From contig JANYHD010000023.1 of assembly GCA_025359205.1 (NCBI GenBank), positions 1 through 64,000 on the forward strand: DNA of 64,000 bases. Reading direction: 5' to 3'. The notes under the pieces are model-generated. The model was given only the letters and a program-made list of their open reading frames with translations. It was not told the origin of the DNA and ran no database searches. How positions within the stretch are numbered: position 1 is the first letter of the stretch; every line of letters begins with the position of its first letter. Below, one piece after another: positions 30,084-38,563 of the stretch. Source of the DNA: Gammaproteobacteria bacterium. Lineage in GTDB: Bacteria; Pseudomonadota; Gammaproteobacteria; Steroidobacterales; Steroidobacteraceae. The position numbers and the translations under genes are program-made.

Positions 30084-30731
30084 ATGAACCTGTTGCCGGC
30101 AGACTGGCTGGTGCGGCTGCGCCGCTCGCTGGCGGCGACGCCCGATCACGACCCGGCTCATTGGCACCTCGCCGGGCGGCCACTGGCCGAGGCGGCAGTG
30201 GCAGCGGCGGCGCGCGCCGCCTTACCGATCGCGCCGCGGGCGGCGGCAGTGCTGGTGCCCATCATCGATCGGCCGGGCTCGCCATCGCTGCTGCTGACCG
30301 CGCGTGCCGGACACCTGCGGCACCACGCGGGGCAGATCAGTTTCCCCGGCGGTGGCATCGAGACCAATGACGAGGACGCGGTGGCGGCAGCACTGCGCGA
30401 GACGCGCGAAGAAATTGGCATTGAGAGCCGCTACATCGAGCCGCTCGGCTTCCTGCCCGACCAGATCGTGCTGACGGGTTTCCGCATCACGCCGGTCGTG
30501 GCACTGCTGCGGCCAGATTTCAAGCTGCAGATCGACGAGTCGGAGGTGGCGGAGGTGTTCGAAATACCTTTGGATTTTATCGTCGACGAGCACAACTACG
30601 TCCCGGTGCGCCGCACATTACGCGGCGTCGAGGTGACACTGAACGACCTGAACTACAACGGCCGCGTGGTCTGGGGCGCCACGGCCGCAATGCTGCAGGT
30701 GCTGCACCGCGCCCTGCAGGCCCAGGAATGA
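30084..30731 (+). CDS. Nudix hydrolase, CoA pyrophosphatase type
   Basis: Nudix enzyme (215 aa) of the NudL/CoA-pyrophosphatase group. The Nudix box reads GGIETNDEDAVAAALRETRE followed by EIGI, exactly the G-x5-E-x7-RE-x2-EE-x-G pattern, near residues 92-115; upstream, LRHHAGQISFPGG matches the CoA-type extension LxxHxGxxxFPGG. The predicted reaction splits CoA or its oxidised forms to phosphopantetheine and 3',5'-ADP. The ATG at 30084 is chosen over a GTG two codons earlier. Its stop codon overlaps the mazG ATG (ATGA), so the two housecleaning enzymes are coupled. Confidence 0.93.
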   Translation: MNLLPADWLVRLRRSLAATPDHDPAHWHLAGRPLAEAAVAAAARAALPIAPRAAAVLVPIIDRPGSPSLLLTARAGHLRHHAGQISFPGGGIETNDEDAVAAALRETREEIGIESRYIEPLGFLPDQIVLTGFRITPVVALLRPDFKLQIDESEVAEVFEIPLDFIVDEHNYVPVRRTLRGVEVTLNDLNYNGRVVWGATAAMLQVLHRALQAQE

Positions 30732-31528
30732 ACGATCCGGCTGCACGCCTTGAAGCGCTGCTCGCGCTGATGAGCGCCCTGCGCGATCCGGTGCGAGGCT
30801 GCCCCTGGGACCGCGCGCAGACCTTTGCCACAATCGCGCCGCACACGATCGAGGAAGCCTATGAGCTCGCCGATGCGATCGCCGGCGACGAGCCGGCCAG
30901 AATCCGCGACGAACTGGGTGACCTGCTGTTCCAGGTCGTGTTTCATGCGCAGCTCGCGCGCGAGCGCGGCTGGTTCGATTTCGCGGACGTGGCCGCGGGA
31001 TTGCACGACAAGCTGGTGCGCCGCCACCCGCACGTGTTTGGCCATGTGTTTGGCAATACCGCAGCGGGCGCTGCCCCCGACCTCGCGCGCGCCTGGGACC
31101 AGGCCAAAGCCAGTGAGCGCGCCGCCGCAGGTGCAAAGGGCGCGCTGGCGGGAGTGGCGATGGCCCTGCCGGCCCTGGCGCGCGCGGCCAAGCTGGCGCG
31201 GCGCGCGGGTGCAGTCGGCTTCGACTGGTTCGATGAGGCGGCGGTCCGCCCCAAGATCGCCGAGGAACTGCGCGAGACAGAGGCGGCCGTCCGCTTGGGA
31301 GATGCGACCGCCATCGAAGAGGAACTCGGGGACACGCTGTTCGCGGTGGCCAATTGGGCGCGGCTCCTCAACGTCGATCCGGAAAGCGCGCTGCGTGCCG
31401 CGAACCACAAATTCGAGCGGCGCTTCGCGGCCATGGAGGCGCTGATCGCAGCTCGCGGCTGGGTGGTGGCGGACCTGGATGCCGCCCGCTGGGAAGAGCT
31501 GTGGGTCGCCGTCAAGGCGGCCGAATAG
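30728..31528 (+). CDS. mazG: Nucleoside triphosphate pyrophosphohydrolase MazG
   Basis: MazG (266 aa, two-domain form) hydrolyses NTPs to NMPs and pyrophosphate, a housecleaning role. The N-terminal domain shows CPWDRAQTF, HTIEEAYELADAI and DELGDLLFQVVFHAQ, the EExxE-x12-ExxD metal sites; the C-terminal domain repeats them as EEELGDTLFAVANWARLL. The ATG overlaps the stop of the Nudix gene. About 100 bp separate it from the glycine-zipper gene, where a new promoter region is seen. Confidence 0.96.
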   Translation: MNDPAARLEALLALMSALRDPVRGCPWDRAQTFATIAPHTIEEAYELADAIAGDEPARIRDELGDLLFQVVFHAQLARERGWFDFADVAAGLHDKLVRRHPHVFGHVFGNTAAGAAPDLARAWDQAKASERAAAGAKGALAGVAMALPALARAAKLARRAGAVGFDWFDEAAVRPKIAEELRETEAAVRLGDATAIEEELGDTLFAVANWARLLNVDPESALRAANHKFERRFAAMEALIAARGWVVADLDAARWEELWVAVKAAE

Positions 31529-31551
31529 CCGGGTTTGCGCTTCCACGGCAG

Positions 31552-31585
31552 GTTCAGGGGTCGTTCAGGCGCGGCCCGCTAGCAT
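31552..31585 (+). promoter_or_regulatory. PhoP-box-like tandem half-sites and -10 element
   Basis: Two identical hexamers GTTCAG at 31552-31557 and 31563-31568 are in direct orientation with a 5-bp spacer (11-bp period). This is the geometry of PhoP boxes and other OmpR-family tandem sites. A TAGCAT hexamer at 31580-31585 lies 11 bp downstream, a spacing seen at PhoP-activated promoters that lack a good -35. The operon that follows ends in an OmpR-family regulator and its kinase, so autoregulation is the natural inference. Confidence 0.5.
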
Positions 31586-31592
31586 TCTGACC

Positions 31593-31613
31593 CATGGGCA
31601 CCAATCGCCCATG
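31593..31613 (+). other. Stem-loop at the predicted 5' end of the mRNA
   Basis: CATGGGC (31593-31599) and GCCCATG (31607-31613) form a 7-bp perfect stem with a 7-nt loop, right where transcription from the predicted promoter should begin. It could protect the mRNA 5' end. The AAAGGAG ribosome binding site lies further down, outside the stem. Confidence 0.5.
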
Positions 31614-31634
31614 CGCGTTAGAAAGGAGCCACTT

Positions 31635-32237
31635 ATGTTCACCAAACCCATGTTGCTGGCCTTGGCCGCCGGCCTCGTGATCGGCGCACCCGTCATGGCC
31701 GACCAGAATTCTGATTGGCAGAACGATCGGCCCGCGGATGCCAGCTCCCCGGACTATGACTACGCGCAGGTGACGCACGTCGAACCGCGCTACCGCCAGG
31801 TGCGCGTGAGCGTGCCGCGCCAGGAGTGTTACACCGAAACGCGTTACGAGCCGGATCGGCCGTATGCGGCCGAGCGCCCGGCAGCGGGCGGCATGATCCT
31901 TGGCGGCCTGATCGGCGCGGTGATCGGCCACCAGTTCGGGCATGGTCATGAGCGGGCCTTCGGCACGGTGGCGGGCGCCGTGGTTGGCAGCGCCATCGGA
32001 CACGATGCCGCACAGCGCCGTGATGACGGTGGGGATGACCGTGGTTATGGCGATCGCGGCGACCGGCCGGTCGAAAGCGAGCGCTGCGTGACCCGCTATG
32101 GCGAGCGCGTCGATCAACGCATCGACGGCTACCGCGTGAGCTATCGCTACAACGACCGGAACTACCAGACAGACCTGCCTTATGATCCGGGCGAGCGATT
32201 GCGGGTGCGCGTGGCGGTGAGCCCTGAGGGATACTAA
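31635..32237 (+). CDS. Glycine-zipper 2TM-domain envelope protein
   Basis: Exported protein (200 aa) with a signal peptide cleaved near MADQ (about residue 22) and a glycine-zipper stretch at about 90-125 (GGMILGGLIGAVIGHQFGHG, AGAVVGSAIGHDA), as in the 2TM/SlyB-like family of envelope proteins. Two Cys (QECYTETRY and SERCVTRYG) flank it. An acidic Asp/Gly/Arg-rich linker follows. The ATG has an excellent AAAGGAG 7 nt upstream. It leads a likely operon with a PepSY protein and a PhoPQ-like system. In enterics slyB is under PhoP control, which fits the PhoP-box-like repeat upstream. Confidence 0.87.
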   Translation: MFTKPMLLALAAGLVIGAPVMADQNSDWQNDRPADASSPDYDYAQVTHVEPRYRQVRVSVPRQECYTETRYEPDRPYAAERPAAGGMILGGLIGAVIGHQFGHGHERAFGTVAGAVVGSAIGHDAAQRRDDGGDDRGYGDRGDRPVESERCVTRYGERVDQRIDGYRVSYRYNDRNYQTDLPYDPGERLRVRVAVSPEGY

Positions 32238-32295
32238 AATGCCCCCGCCACCGCTCGCGCCTCACGCGGGCGGCGGCGGCGTTGCAGGAGGGAGC

Positions 32296-32625
32296 ATGAG
32301 GGCAGGGCGGCGGTATTCATTGTGCGCGGTTGCATTGCTGCTGGGTTGCGCGCTCGGCACTGCCATTCCCGCGCGCGCCATGGTTGTCCCCGCGCTCGCC
32401 GCCTTCGACGCTCCATCCGCGGCGCGCAGCTTGGCCGGCGGTGATGGCGCGAGCCGTGACCGCATCATCGACGCGGTCCAGAAGCGCTACCACGCGCGCG
32501 TGCTGCGGGTGTCCGAGACCAGCGTGAACGGCCGGCCGGCGCTGGAACTGCGGCTCCTGTCCGAACAGCGCGTGTTCAATATCGTGGTTGACGCCGCCTC
32601 CGGGCAGGTGCTGTCGGGTGGGTAG
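32296..32625 (+). CDS. Exported PepSY-like protein
   Basis: Small secreted protein (109 aa) with a signal peptide (about residues 1-28, ending ARA) and a C-terminal PepSY-like module: IIDAVQKRYHARVLRV, then LELRLLSEQRVFNIVVDAASGQVLSGG. PepSY domains often act as inhibitors or signal-sensing modules in the periplasm and are frequently encoded beside OmpR-family two-component systems. An AGGAGGGAG Shine-Dalgarno precedes the ATG. It is followed after 6 bp by the response regulator gene, suggesting that it senses or tunes the pathway. Confidence 0.85.
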   Translation: MRAGRRYSLCAVALLLGCALGTAIPARAMVVPALAAFDAPSAARSLAGGDGASRDRIIDAVQKRYHARVLRVSETSVNGRPALELRLLSEQRVFNIVVDAASGQVLSGG

Positions 32626-32631
32626 ATCCTG

Positions 32632-33321
32632 ATGCGCATTCTGGTGGTCGAAGACGAGACCGCGTTGCGCGATTCCCTCAAGCACGACCTGAGCGCCGCG
32701 GGCCACGCGGTCGATACGGCGGCCGATGGCGAAGAGGGCCTGTACGCCGCGCTCGAATACCCCATCGATGTCGCGATCATCGACCTGGGCCTGCCGAAAC
32801 TCTCGGGGCTCGAGCTCATCCGGCGCGTGCGCACCGCGGGTAAGAGCTTTGGCGTGCTGGTGCTCACGGCACGCGATCGCTGGCAGGACAAGGTTGAAGG
32901 GCTCAGTGCCGGCGCCGACGACTATGTCGCCAAGCCGTTTCATTTCGGCGAGCTGCAGGCGCGCCTGGGCGCACTGCTGCGCCGTTCGAGCGGCTGGACC
33001 ACCCCGCTCCTGCAGTGCGGCCCGGTCGTGCTCGACACGCGCGCCCAGTCGGTGGCGGTGAGCGGCGCGCCGATCGAGCTCACCAGCTTCGAGTACCGGC
33101 TGCTCGAGCACCTGATGTTGCATGCCGGTGAAGTGGTTTCGAAGACCGAGCTCACCGAAAAGCTGTACGAACAGGATTTCGAACGCGACAGCAACGTGAT
33201 CGAAGTGCTGATCGCCCGGCTGCGTCGCAAGCTCGACCCGGACGAGCAGCTCAAGCCGATCGAGACGCTGCGCGGCCGCGGCTACCGCATCACGCTGGCG
33301 CGCAGCGCCGCCGGCGCGTAG
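32632..33321 (+). CDS. OmpR-family response regulator, PhoP-like
   Basis: Two-component response regulator (229 aa). The receiver domain has acidic residues in ILVVEDETALRDSL, the phosphoryl-acceptor Asp in VAIIDLGLPKLSG near residue 51, Thr in LTARDRWQDKV and Lys in YVAKPFHFGEL. The C-terminal winged helix (about 125-225) includes LTSFEYRLLEHLM and SNVIEVLIARLRRKL and ends GYRITLAR. Gene order and sequence style match the PhoP/PhoQ group of gammaproteobacteria. The kinase follows after 22 bp. Confidence 0.94.
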   Translation: MRILVVEDETALRDSLKHDLSAAGHAVDTAADGEEGLYAALEYPIDVAIIDLGLPKLSGLELIRRVRTAGKSFGVLVLTARDRWQDKVEGLSAGADDYVAKPFHFGELQARLGALLRRSSGWTTPLLQCGPVVLDTRAQSVAVSGAPIELTSFEYRLLEHLMLHAGEVVSKTELTEKLYEQDFERDSNVIEVLIARLRRKLDPDEQLKPIETLRGRGYRITLARSAAGA

Positions 33322-33343
33322 CCACAGCCGGCGCGCAGCGCGC

Positions 33344-34741
33344 ATGGCCCGCACACCTTCGGTCAGCCGGCAGCTGGTCATCGCCGTGGCCGTGCCGCTG
33401 GTGCTGTCTTTTGCGCTCACGGTGTTCGTGCTTGATCGGATCTTCCGTGACTCGGCGCTGCAGGCTCTGCGCGAGCGGCTCGACCAGGAAGTGATCGCGC
33501 TGGTCACGGCGGCGGAGCTCACCGATTCGGGTCGTATGGGCCTGCGCCTGCTCGATCCCGAGTCGCGCCTGAGCCGGCCGCGCTCCGGACAGTACGCGGC
33601 GGTGCGCAATGCGCGCGGGCGTGTGCTGTGGAGCTCCCCGTCGATGGAGGGAGTGGCCCTGAACTTCGGAGCGCCGGTGCTCATGGGTCAGACGGATTTC
33701 TTCCAAACGCGGCTTGCCGACGGCACGCAGCTCGGCATTGTCAACCGCGGACTGGAGTGGGACTACGCTCCGGGCAACAGCGCCAACCTGGTGTTCAGCG
33801 TCGCCGAAGACCTGGCCGGGCAGCAGGCGCGGCTCGAGCGCTTCCGACAGCAACTGGTTGCCTGGTTCGGCGCGCTGGCGCTGCTGCTGCTGGCGGTGCT
33901 CGGCGGATTGCTGCGGCGCGTGCTGCGGCCGGTGCGGCGCATGGAGCGGGAAATCGCCGAGGTTGAAAGCGGCCAGCGCGCGCAGCTCGGCGCGGGTTTT
34001 CCGCGCGAGCTCGCCGGCGTGGCGCGCTCGCTCAATGCGTTGCTCCGCTCGGAGCGAGCCCGCATTGCGCGTTACCGCGATACGCTCGGCAACCTGGCGC
34101 ATGGACTGAAGACCCCGCTGGCCATCATGCGCGCCGCGCTGGCCGGCGGGCCCGGACAGCATGCCACGCTGGATCGCGAGATCGACCGTATCGCACAGAT
34201 CGTCGATCACCAGCTGCAGCGCGCGGCCACGAGCGGCGGCGTTACGCTGGGACAGCAATTGGTGCCGGTGGCGCCGGTGGTGGCCGATCTGCGCGCGGCG
34301 CTGCGCAAGGTGCACTCCGGCAAGGACCTCGCGATCGACGCCGACATCCCGCCGCAGGCCGGCTTCGCCGGTGATCGCGGCGACATCATGGAGCTGCTCG
34401 GCAACCTGATCGACAACGCCTGCAAGTGGTGCCGCAGCAGCGTGCGCGTGCAGGTACGGCTGGATGCCGCGCGGCCGCTGCAACAGCGGCTGGTCATCGT
34501 GGTCGAGGACGACGGCCCTGGCATCGCGCCCGCCGACCGCAGCCGCGTGCTGGGCCGTGGCGTGCGGGCCGACGAGCTCGCCAGCGGCCACGGTCTGGGC
34601 CTGGCCATGGTCGCCGACACAGTGGCGCTCTACGGCGGGGAACTCGTCGTCGGTGAATCCGCCATGTTGCATGGCGCCAGCATCGAGGTGGCCCTGCCGG
34701 GAAGGCCGGTGGATGGGGCCGTGTTAATATCCCGCGGATGA
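33344..34741 (+). CDS. Sensor histidine kinase, PhoQ-like
   Basis: Membrane-bound histidine kinase (465 aa). A first membrane helix lies at about residues 10-30, a periplasmic domain at about 30-165, and a second helix at about 167-192 (LVAWFGALALLLLAVLGGLL). A HAMP-like region follows. The phospho-acceptor His is in LAHGLKTPLAIMRAAL near 252; N box GNLIDNACKWC near 355; G1 VEDDGPGIAP; G2 GHGLGLAMVAD. The Gly-Leu-Lys-Thr-Pro form of the H box is common in PhoQ-type kinases. Its stop overlaps the ATG of the DAHP synthase gene (ATGA), an unusual coupling of signalling and metabolism. Confidence 0.93.
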   Translation: MARTPSVSRQLVIAVAVPLVLSFALTVFVLDRIFRDSALQALRERLDQEVIALVTAAELTDSGRMGLRLLDPESRLSRPRSGQYAAVRNARGRVLWSSPSMEGVALNFGAPVLMGQTDFFQTRLADGTQLGIVNRGLEWDYAPGNSANLVFSVAEDLAGQQARLERFRQQLVAWFGALALLLLAVLGGLLRRVLRPVRRMEREIAEVESGQRAQLGAGFPRELAGVARSLNALLRSERARIARYRDTLGNLAHGLKTPLAIMRAALAGGPGQHATLDREIDRIAQIVDHQLQRAATSGGVTLGQQLVPVAPVVADLRAALRKVHSGKDLAIDADIPPQAGFAGDRGDIMELLGNLIDNACKWCRSSVRVQVRLDAARPLQQRLVIVVEDDGPGIAPADRSRVLGRGVRADELASGHGLGLAMVADTVALYGGELVVGESAMLHGASIEVALPGRPVDGAVLISRG

Positions 34742-36093
34742 GATCGACCGACAGCAATTCCTGGCAGCCGACCAGCTGGCAGTCACGCAAGGCACAGCAA
34801 CAGCCCAGCTATGGCGACAGCGCCGAGCTCGAGCGTGCCGTGGCCGACCTGGCGCGCCTGCCGCCGATCGTGGTGTCGTGGGAAGTCGAGAACCTGCGCC
34901 TGCGCCTGGCCGCGGCCCAGCGTGGTGAGGCCTTCCTGCTGCAAGGCGGCGACTGCGCCGAGAGCTTTGCCGACTGCGAATCCGACCGCATCGCCAAGCA
35001 GCTCAAGGTGCTGTTGCAGATGAGCCTGGTGCTGTTGCAGGCGATGAAGCGACCGGTAGTGCGTGTCGGCCGTTTCGCCGGCCAATATGCCAAGCCGCGC
35101 TCGGCGGATACCGAGACCCGCGACGGCGTATCGCTCCCGGCCTACCGCGGCGACCTGGTCAATCATTCCGAATTCACGGCCGCGGCTCGTCGCCCTGATC
35201 CGCAGCTGCTGCTGCGCGGCTATGAACGCGCGGCACTGACGCTGAACTTCGTGCGTGCGCTGGTCGACGGCGGCTTCGCCGACCTGCATCACCCGGAATA
35301 CTGGGACCTCGGCTTCATGCGTCACGCGCAGTTGCGCGACGCCTACCAGCGCATCGTCGATTCCATCGGCGACGCACTCGACTTCTTCGAATCGCTCACC
35401 GGCCAGAAAGCGGGCGATGCCAACCGCGTGGAATTCTTCGCCAGCCACGAAGGCCTGCATCTGCTTTACGAACAGGCGCAGACGCGCTTCATCGCGCGCC
35501 AGGACCGCTGGTACAACCTGTCCACGCACATGCCCTGGATTGGCATGCGCACCGCGCAGGTCGACGGCGCGCACGTCGAGTATTTCCGCGGCATTGCCAA
35601 CCCGATCGGCGTCAAAGTCGGCGCCGCGATGAGCGACGAGTGGCTGCAGGAGCTGGTGGCGGTGCTCAATCCGCACAACCAGCCCGGCCGGCTCACGCTC
35701 ATCCACCGTTTTGGCGTCAAGGAAATCGAGCAGCACCTGCCACGCGCCATCGAGGCGGTGCGGCGCACCGGCTCGACCGTGCTGTGGTGCTGTGATCCGA
35801 TGCACGGCAACACCGAGACCACCAGCGGGGGCGTCAAGACGCGGCGCTTCGAGAATATCCTGAAGGAGCTCGACGTCTCGTTCCGCATCCACCGCGAACT
35901 CGGCTCGCTCCTCGGCGGCGCGCATATCGAGCTGACGGGTGAGGATGTCACCGAGTGCACCGGTGGCGCGCGCGGTCTCACCGATGCTGACCTGCAGCGG
36001 GCCTACCGCTCGCAGGTGGATCCGCGCCTGAACTACGAGCAGGCGCTCGAACTGGCGATGCTGATTGCCGAGCGCAGTAAGCAGCGCACGTGA
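34738..36093 (+). CDS. 3-deoxy-7-phosphoheptulonate synthase, class II
   Basis: Class II (plant/Pseudomonas PhzC-like) DAHP synthase (451 aa), condensing PEP and erythrose 4-phosphate at the entry of the shikimate pathway. Family features are LPPIVVSWEVENLR, LLQGGDCAESF with the conserved metal-ligand Cys, RVGRFAGQYAKPRS, YRGDLVNHSEF, and CCDPMHGNTE followed by an ECTGGARGL segment near the end. It is unrelated in sequence to the class I enzymes of E. coli. The ATG overlaps the stop of the upstream kinase gene, and uvrC starts directly after its stop codon. Confidence 0.96.
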   Translation: MRSTDSNSWQPTSWQSRKAQQQPSYGDSAELERAVADLARLPPIVVSWEVENLRLRLAAAQRGEAFLLQGGDCAESFADCESDRIAKQLKVLLQMSLVLLQAMKRPVVRVGRFAGQYAKPRSADTETRDGVSLPAYRGDLVNHSEFTAAARRPDPQLLLRGYERAALTLNFVRALVDGGFADLHHPEYWDLGFMRHAQLRDAYQRIVDSIGDALDFFESLTGQKAGDANRVEFFASHEGLHLLYEQAQTRFIARQDRWYNLSTHMPWIGMRTAQVDGAHVEYFRGIANPIGVKVGAAMSDEWLQELVAVLNPHNQPGRLTLIHRFGVKEIEQHLPRAIEAVRRTGSTVLWCCDPMHGNTETTSGGVKTRRFENILKELDVSFRIHRELGSLLGGAHIELTGEDVTECTGGARGLTDADLQRAYRSQVDPRLNYEQALELAMLIAERSKQRT

Positions 36094-37920
36094 GTGTCCG
36101 GGCCCGCCACAGCATTTGATCCGCAACGCTTCGTTGCCTCCCTGCCGTTCCGGCCGGGCGTCTACCGCATGTACGAGGCCGCCGGCGAGCTGATCTACGT
36201 CGGCAAGGCGGCACGGCTCCGCGATCGCGTCGGCAGCTACTTCAGTTCGCGCCCGCAATCGCCCAAGGTCGCGGCGATGCTCAAGCGCGTCACGCGCGTC
36301 GAAGTGACTGTGGTTGGATCCGAGACCGACGCACTGCTGCTGGAATGCAACCTGATCAAGGCGCACCGGCCGCGCTACAACGTCATCCTCCGCGACGACA
36401 AGTCATTCCCGTACCTGCTGTGCCCGCAGGACCATGAATTCCCGCGCCTGCAGTTCTGGCGCGGCCTGCGCCGGCCCACCGGCCGGCTGTTTGGTCCGTT
36501 CCCGAACCCGCAAGTGGTCAAGCAGGTGCTGCATCAGCTGCAGAAGGTGTTCCGCATCCGCAACTGCCGCGACAGCTTCTTCGCGCACCGCACGCGGCCA
36601 TGCCTGCAATACCAGATTGGCCGCTGCTCGGCGCCCTGCGTGAGCCTGATCAGCGCGGCCGACTATCGCCACGATCTCGATGCAGCGCTGCGCGTGCTTG
36701 AGGGCGGCAGCGAGGGGTTGCGCGCGCAATTGCGCGAACGCATGGCGGTGGCCGCGACCGGGCTGCAGTTCGAGGTCGCGGCGCGGCTGCGTGACCAGCT
36801 CGCGGGCCTGACCGAACTGCAGACCCAGCAGATCTCCAACGCGCCGCGCACGCGCGACGTCGACATGATTGCGCTGGCGGGCGAACCCGGACAGTACGCC
36901 GTCACGCTGCTGACGGTGCGCGAAGGCGCGAGCCTCGGTACGACGAATTTCTTTCCCACGGCCGTGAGCGAGCCCGCCGACGCGCTCGCGGAGTTCCTGC
37001 TGCAGCACTACGCGCGGGCGGCCGTGCCGGCCGAGATCGTCATCAACCAGGAATTGCCCGATCATAGCTCGGTCGCCGAGGCGCTGCTCGCCGTCGCAGG
37101 CCACGCGGTGCGGCTGCGCCAGGGTGCACGCGGCCTGCCGGGCCGCTGGCTGGAGCTGGCCGAGGAAAATGCGCGCGAGGCGCTGCGCATGCGCGCCAAC
37201 CGCCGCGATTCGGTGGCGCTGGCGCTGCAGTCGCTCGCCACGATGGTCGGGCTGCCGCGCCTGCCCGAGCGCATCGACTGCTTCGATATCAGCCACACGG
37301 GCGGCGAGGGCACCGTCGCCGGCTGCGTCGTGTTCGGCCCGGATGGTCCCGTCAAGCGCGCTTACCGGCGCTATAACATCGAGGGCGTGGCGGCCGGCGA
37401 TGACTACGCGGCGCTCGAGCAGGCGCTCGCCCGCCACGGCGCGCGCATCGTCGCGGGCGACCTGCCGCGCCCGGACCTGCTGCTGATCGATGGCGGCCCC
37501 GGCCAGCTGAACGCGGCGGCACAGGGGCTGGCGCGGGCCGAGTGCACGGGACTGGCGTTGCTGGGCATATCGAAGGGCGCCGATCGTCGCCCGGGACAGG
37601 AGCGACTGCATTTGCCCGGAGAGAGCGCGGCACTCACGCTCGCGCCCGACAGTCCGGTGTTGCACCTGCTGCAGCGGATCCGCGATGAGGCGCACCGCTT
37701 CGCCATCACCGGACACCGCCGGCGACGCGCGCGCCGCTTCCAGGAATCCATACTCGAAACCGTGCCGGGGCTGGGCCCGGCCCGGCGGCGCGCGTTGTTG
37801 GTGCATTTCGGCGGGCTGCCCGGTGTCCTGCGCGCCGCCATTGCCGACCTGGAGCAGGTCGAAGGAGTGGGGACAGCACTGGCCCGGACGCTTTATGATC
37901 ACCTGCATCCGGGAGCATAG
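36094..37920 (+). CDS. uvrC: Excinuclease ABC subunit C
   Basis: Nucleotide-excision-repair nuclease (608 aa) that makes both incisions around a UvrAB-marked lesion. The N-terminal GIY-YIG nuclease domain (about residues 15-95) reads PGVYRMYEAAGELIYVGKA, the UVR interaction motif lies near 205-240, the RNase H-like C-terminal nuclease begins near 385 (RIDCFDISHTGGEGTVA) with DLLLIDGGPGQL, and helix-hairpin-helix motifs (ETVPGLGPARRRALLVHF, QVEGVGTALARTLY) close the protein. The start is a GTG one base after the upstream TGA. pgsA follows immediately, the common gammaproteobacterial uvrC-pgsA arrangement. Confidence 0.97.
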   Translation: MSGPATAFDPQRFVASLPFRPGVYRMYEAAGELIYVGKAARLRDRVGSYFSSRPQSPKVAAMLKRVTRVEVTVVGSETDALLLECNLIKAHRPRYNVILRDDKSFPYLLCPQDHEFPRLQFWRGLRRPTGRLFGPFPNPQVVKQVLHQLQKVFRIRNCRDSFFAHRTRPCLQYQIGRCSAPCVSLISAADYRHDLDAALRVLEGGSEGLRAQLRERMAVAATGLQFEVAARLRDQLAGLTELQTQQISNAPRTRDVDMIALAGEPGQYAVTLLTVREGASLGTTNFFPTAVSEPADALAEFLLQHYARAAVPAEIVINQELPDHSSVAEALLAVAGHAVRLRQGARGLPGRWLELAEENAREALRMRANRRDSVALALQSLATMVGLPRLPERIDCFDISHTGGEGTVAGCVVFGPDGPVKRAYRRYNIEGVAAGDDYAALEQALARHGARIVAGDLPRPDLLLIDGGPGQLNAAAQGLARAECTGLALLGISKGADRRPGQERLHLPGESAALTLAPDSPVLHLLQRIRDEAHRFAITGHRRRRARRFQESILETVPGLGPARRRALLVHFGGLPGVLRAAIADLEQVEGVGTALARTLYDHLHPGA

Positions 37921-38493
37921 ATGGTCTGGAACCTGCCCATTTTCCTGACGTGGCTGCGGATCCTGGCGATACCGCTGATCATCGTGCTGTTTGTGATGGG
38001 CCGCCGCAATCCCGACGGCGTCGCCGATGTCGCGGCGGGTTTGGTGTTTGCCGCCGCGGCCATCACCGACACATTGGATGGTTACCTCGCGCGCCGCCTC
38101 GGGCAGACCACCTCGCTCGGCGCATTCCTTGATCCGGTGGCCGACAAGCTCATCGTGACCGTGGCGCTGGTGCTGATCGTCAGCCGCGATCCGCGCCTGG
38201 TGATTGTGCTCGCGGCCGTGGTCATCATCGGGCGCGAGATCGCCGTCTCGGCGCTGCGGGAGTGGATGGCGGAGCTCGGCCATCGCACCAAGGTGGCGGT
38301 GTCGGCGCTCGGCAAGTACAAAACCATCTTGCAGATGGTGGGCGTGAGCCTGCTGCTCTACCGCCACGATCTCGCCGGGCTCCCCATGTACCTGCTGGGC
38401 CAGTGGCTCACGGTCGTGGCGGCCGCGCTGACGCTGTTCTCCATGTTCGTATACCTGCGCGCCGCGCTGCCCTACCTACGGGAAAAGCGTTAA
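37921..38493 (+). CDS. pgsA: CDP-diacylglycerol-glycerol-3-phosphate 3-phosphatidyltransferase
   Basis: Inner-membrane enzyme (190 aa) making phosphatidylglycerophosphate, first committed step to phosphatidylglycerol and cardiolipin. The CDP-alcohol phosphatidyltransferase motif D-G-x2-A-R-x8-G-x3-D-x3-D is complete in DTLDGYLARR, then GQTTSLGAFLDPVADK (about residues 50-80). Four or more membrane helices are visible. The ATG follows the uvrC stop codon with no gap. No tRNA cluster, common after pgsA in related bacteria, is found in the 70 bp downstream. Confidence 0.97.
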   Translation: MVWNLPIFLTWLRILAIPLIIVLFVMGRRNPDGVADVAAGLVFAAAAITDTLDGYLARRLGQTTSLGAFLDPVADKLIVTVALVLIVSRDPRLVIVLAAVVIIGREIAVSALREWMAELGHRTKVAVSALGKYKTILQMVGVSLLLYRHDLAGLPMYLLGQWLTVVAAALTLFSMFVYLRAALPYLREKR

Positions 38494-38563
38494 CCCGCCA
38501 GAATTGCGCCAGCCGCGTCGGGCGGCGCTCAAGTCGGTCGCGGGCCTGCCGATAAGCGCGGGT

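Noticed and set aside
38494-38563. tRNA genes after pgsA
   Set aside because: This place often holds tRNAs in gammaproteobacteria, but no cloverleaf or TTCGA-type T-loop is present in the 70 bp.
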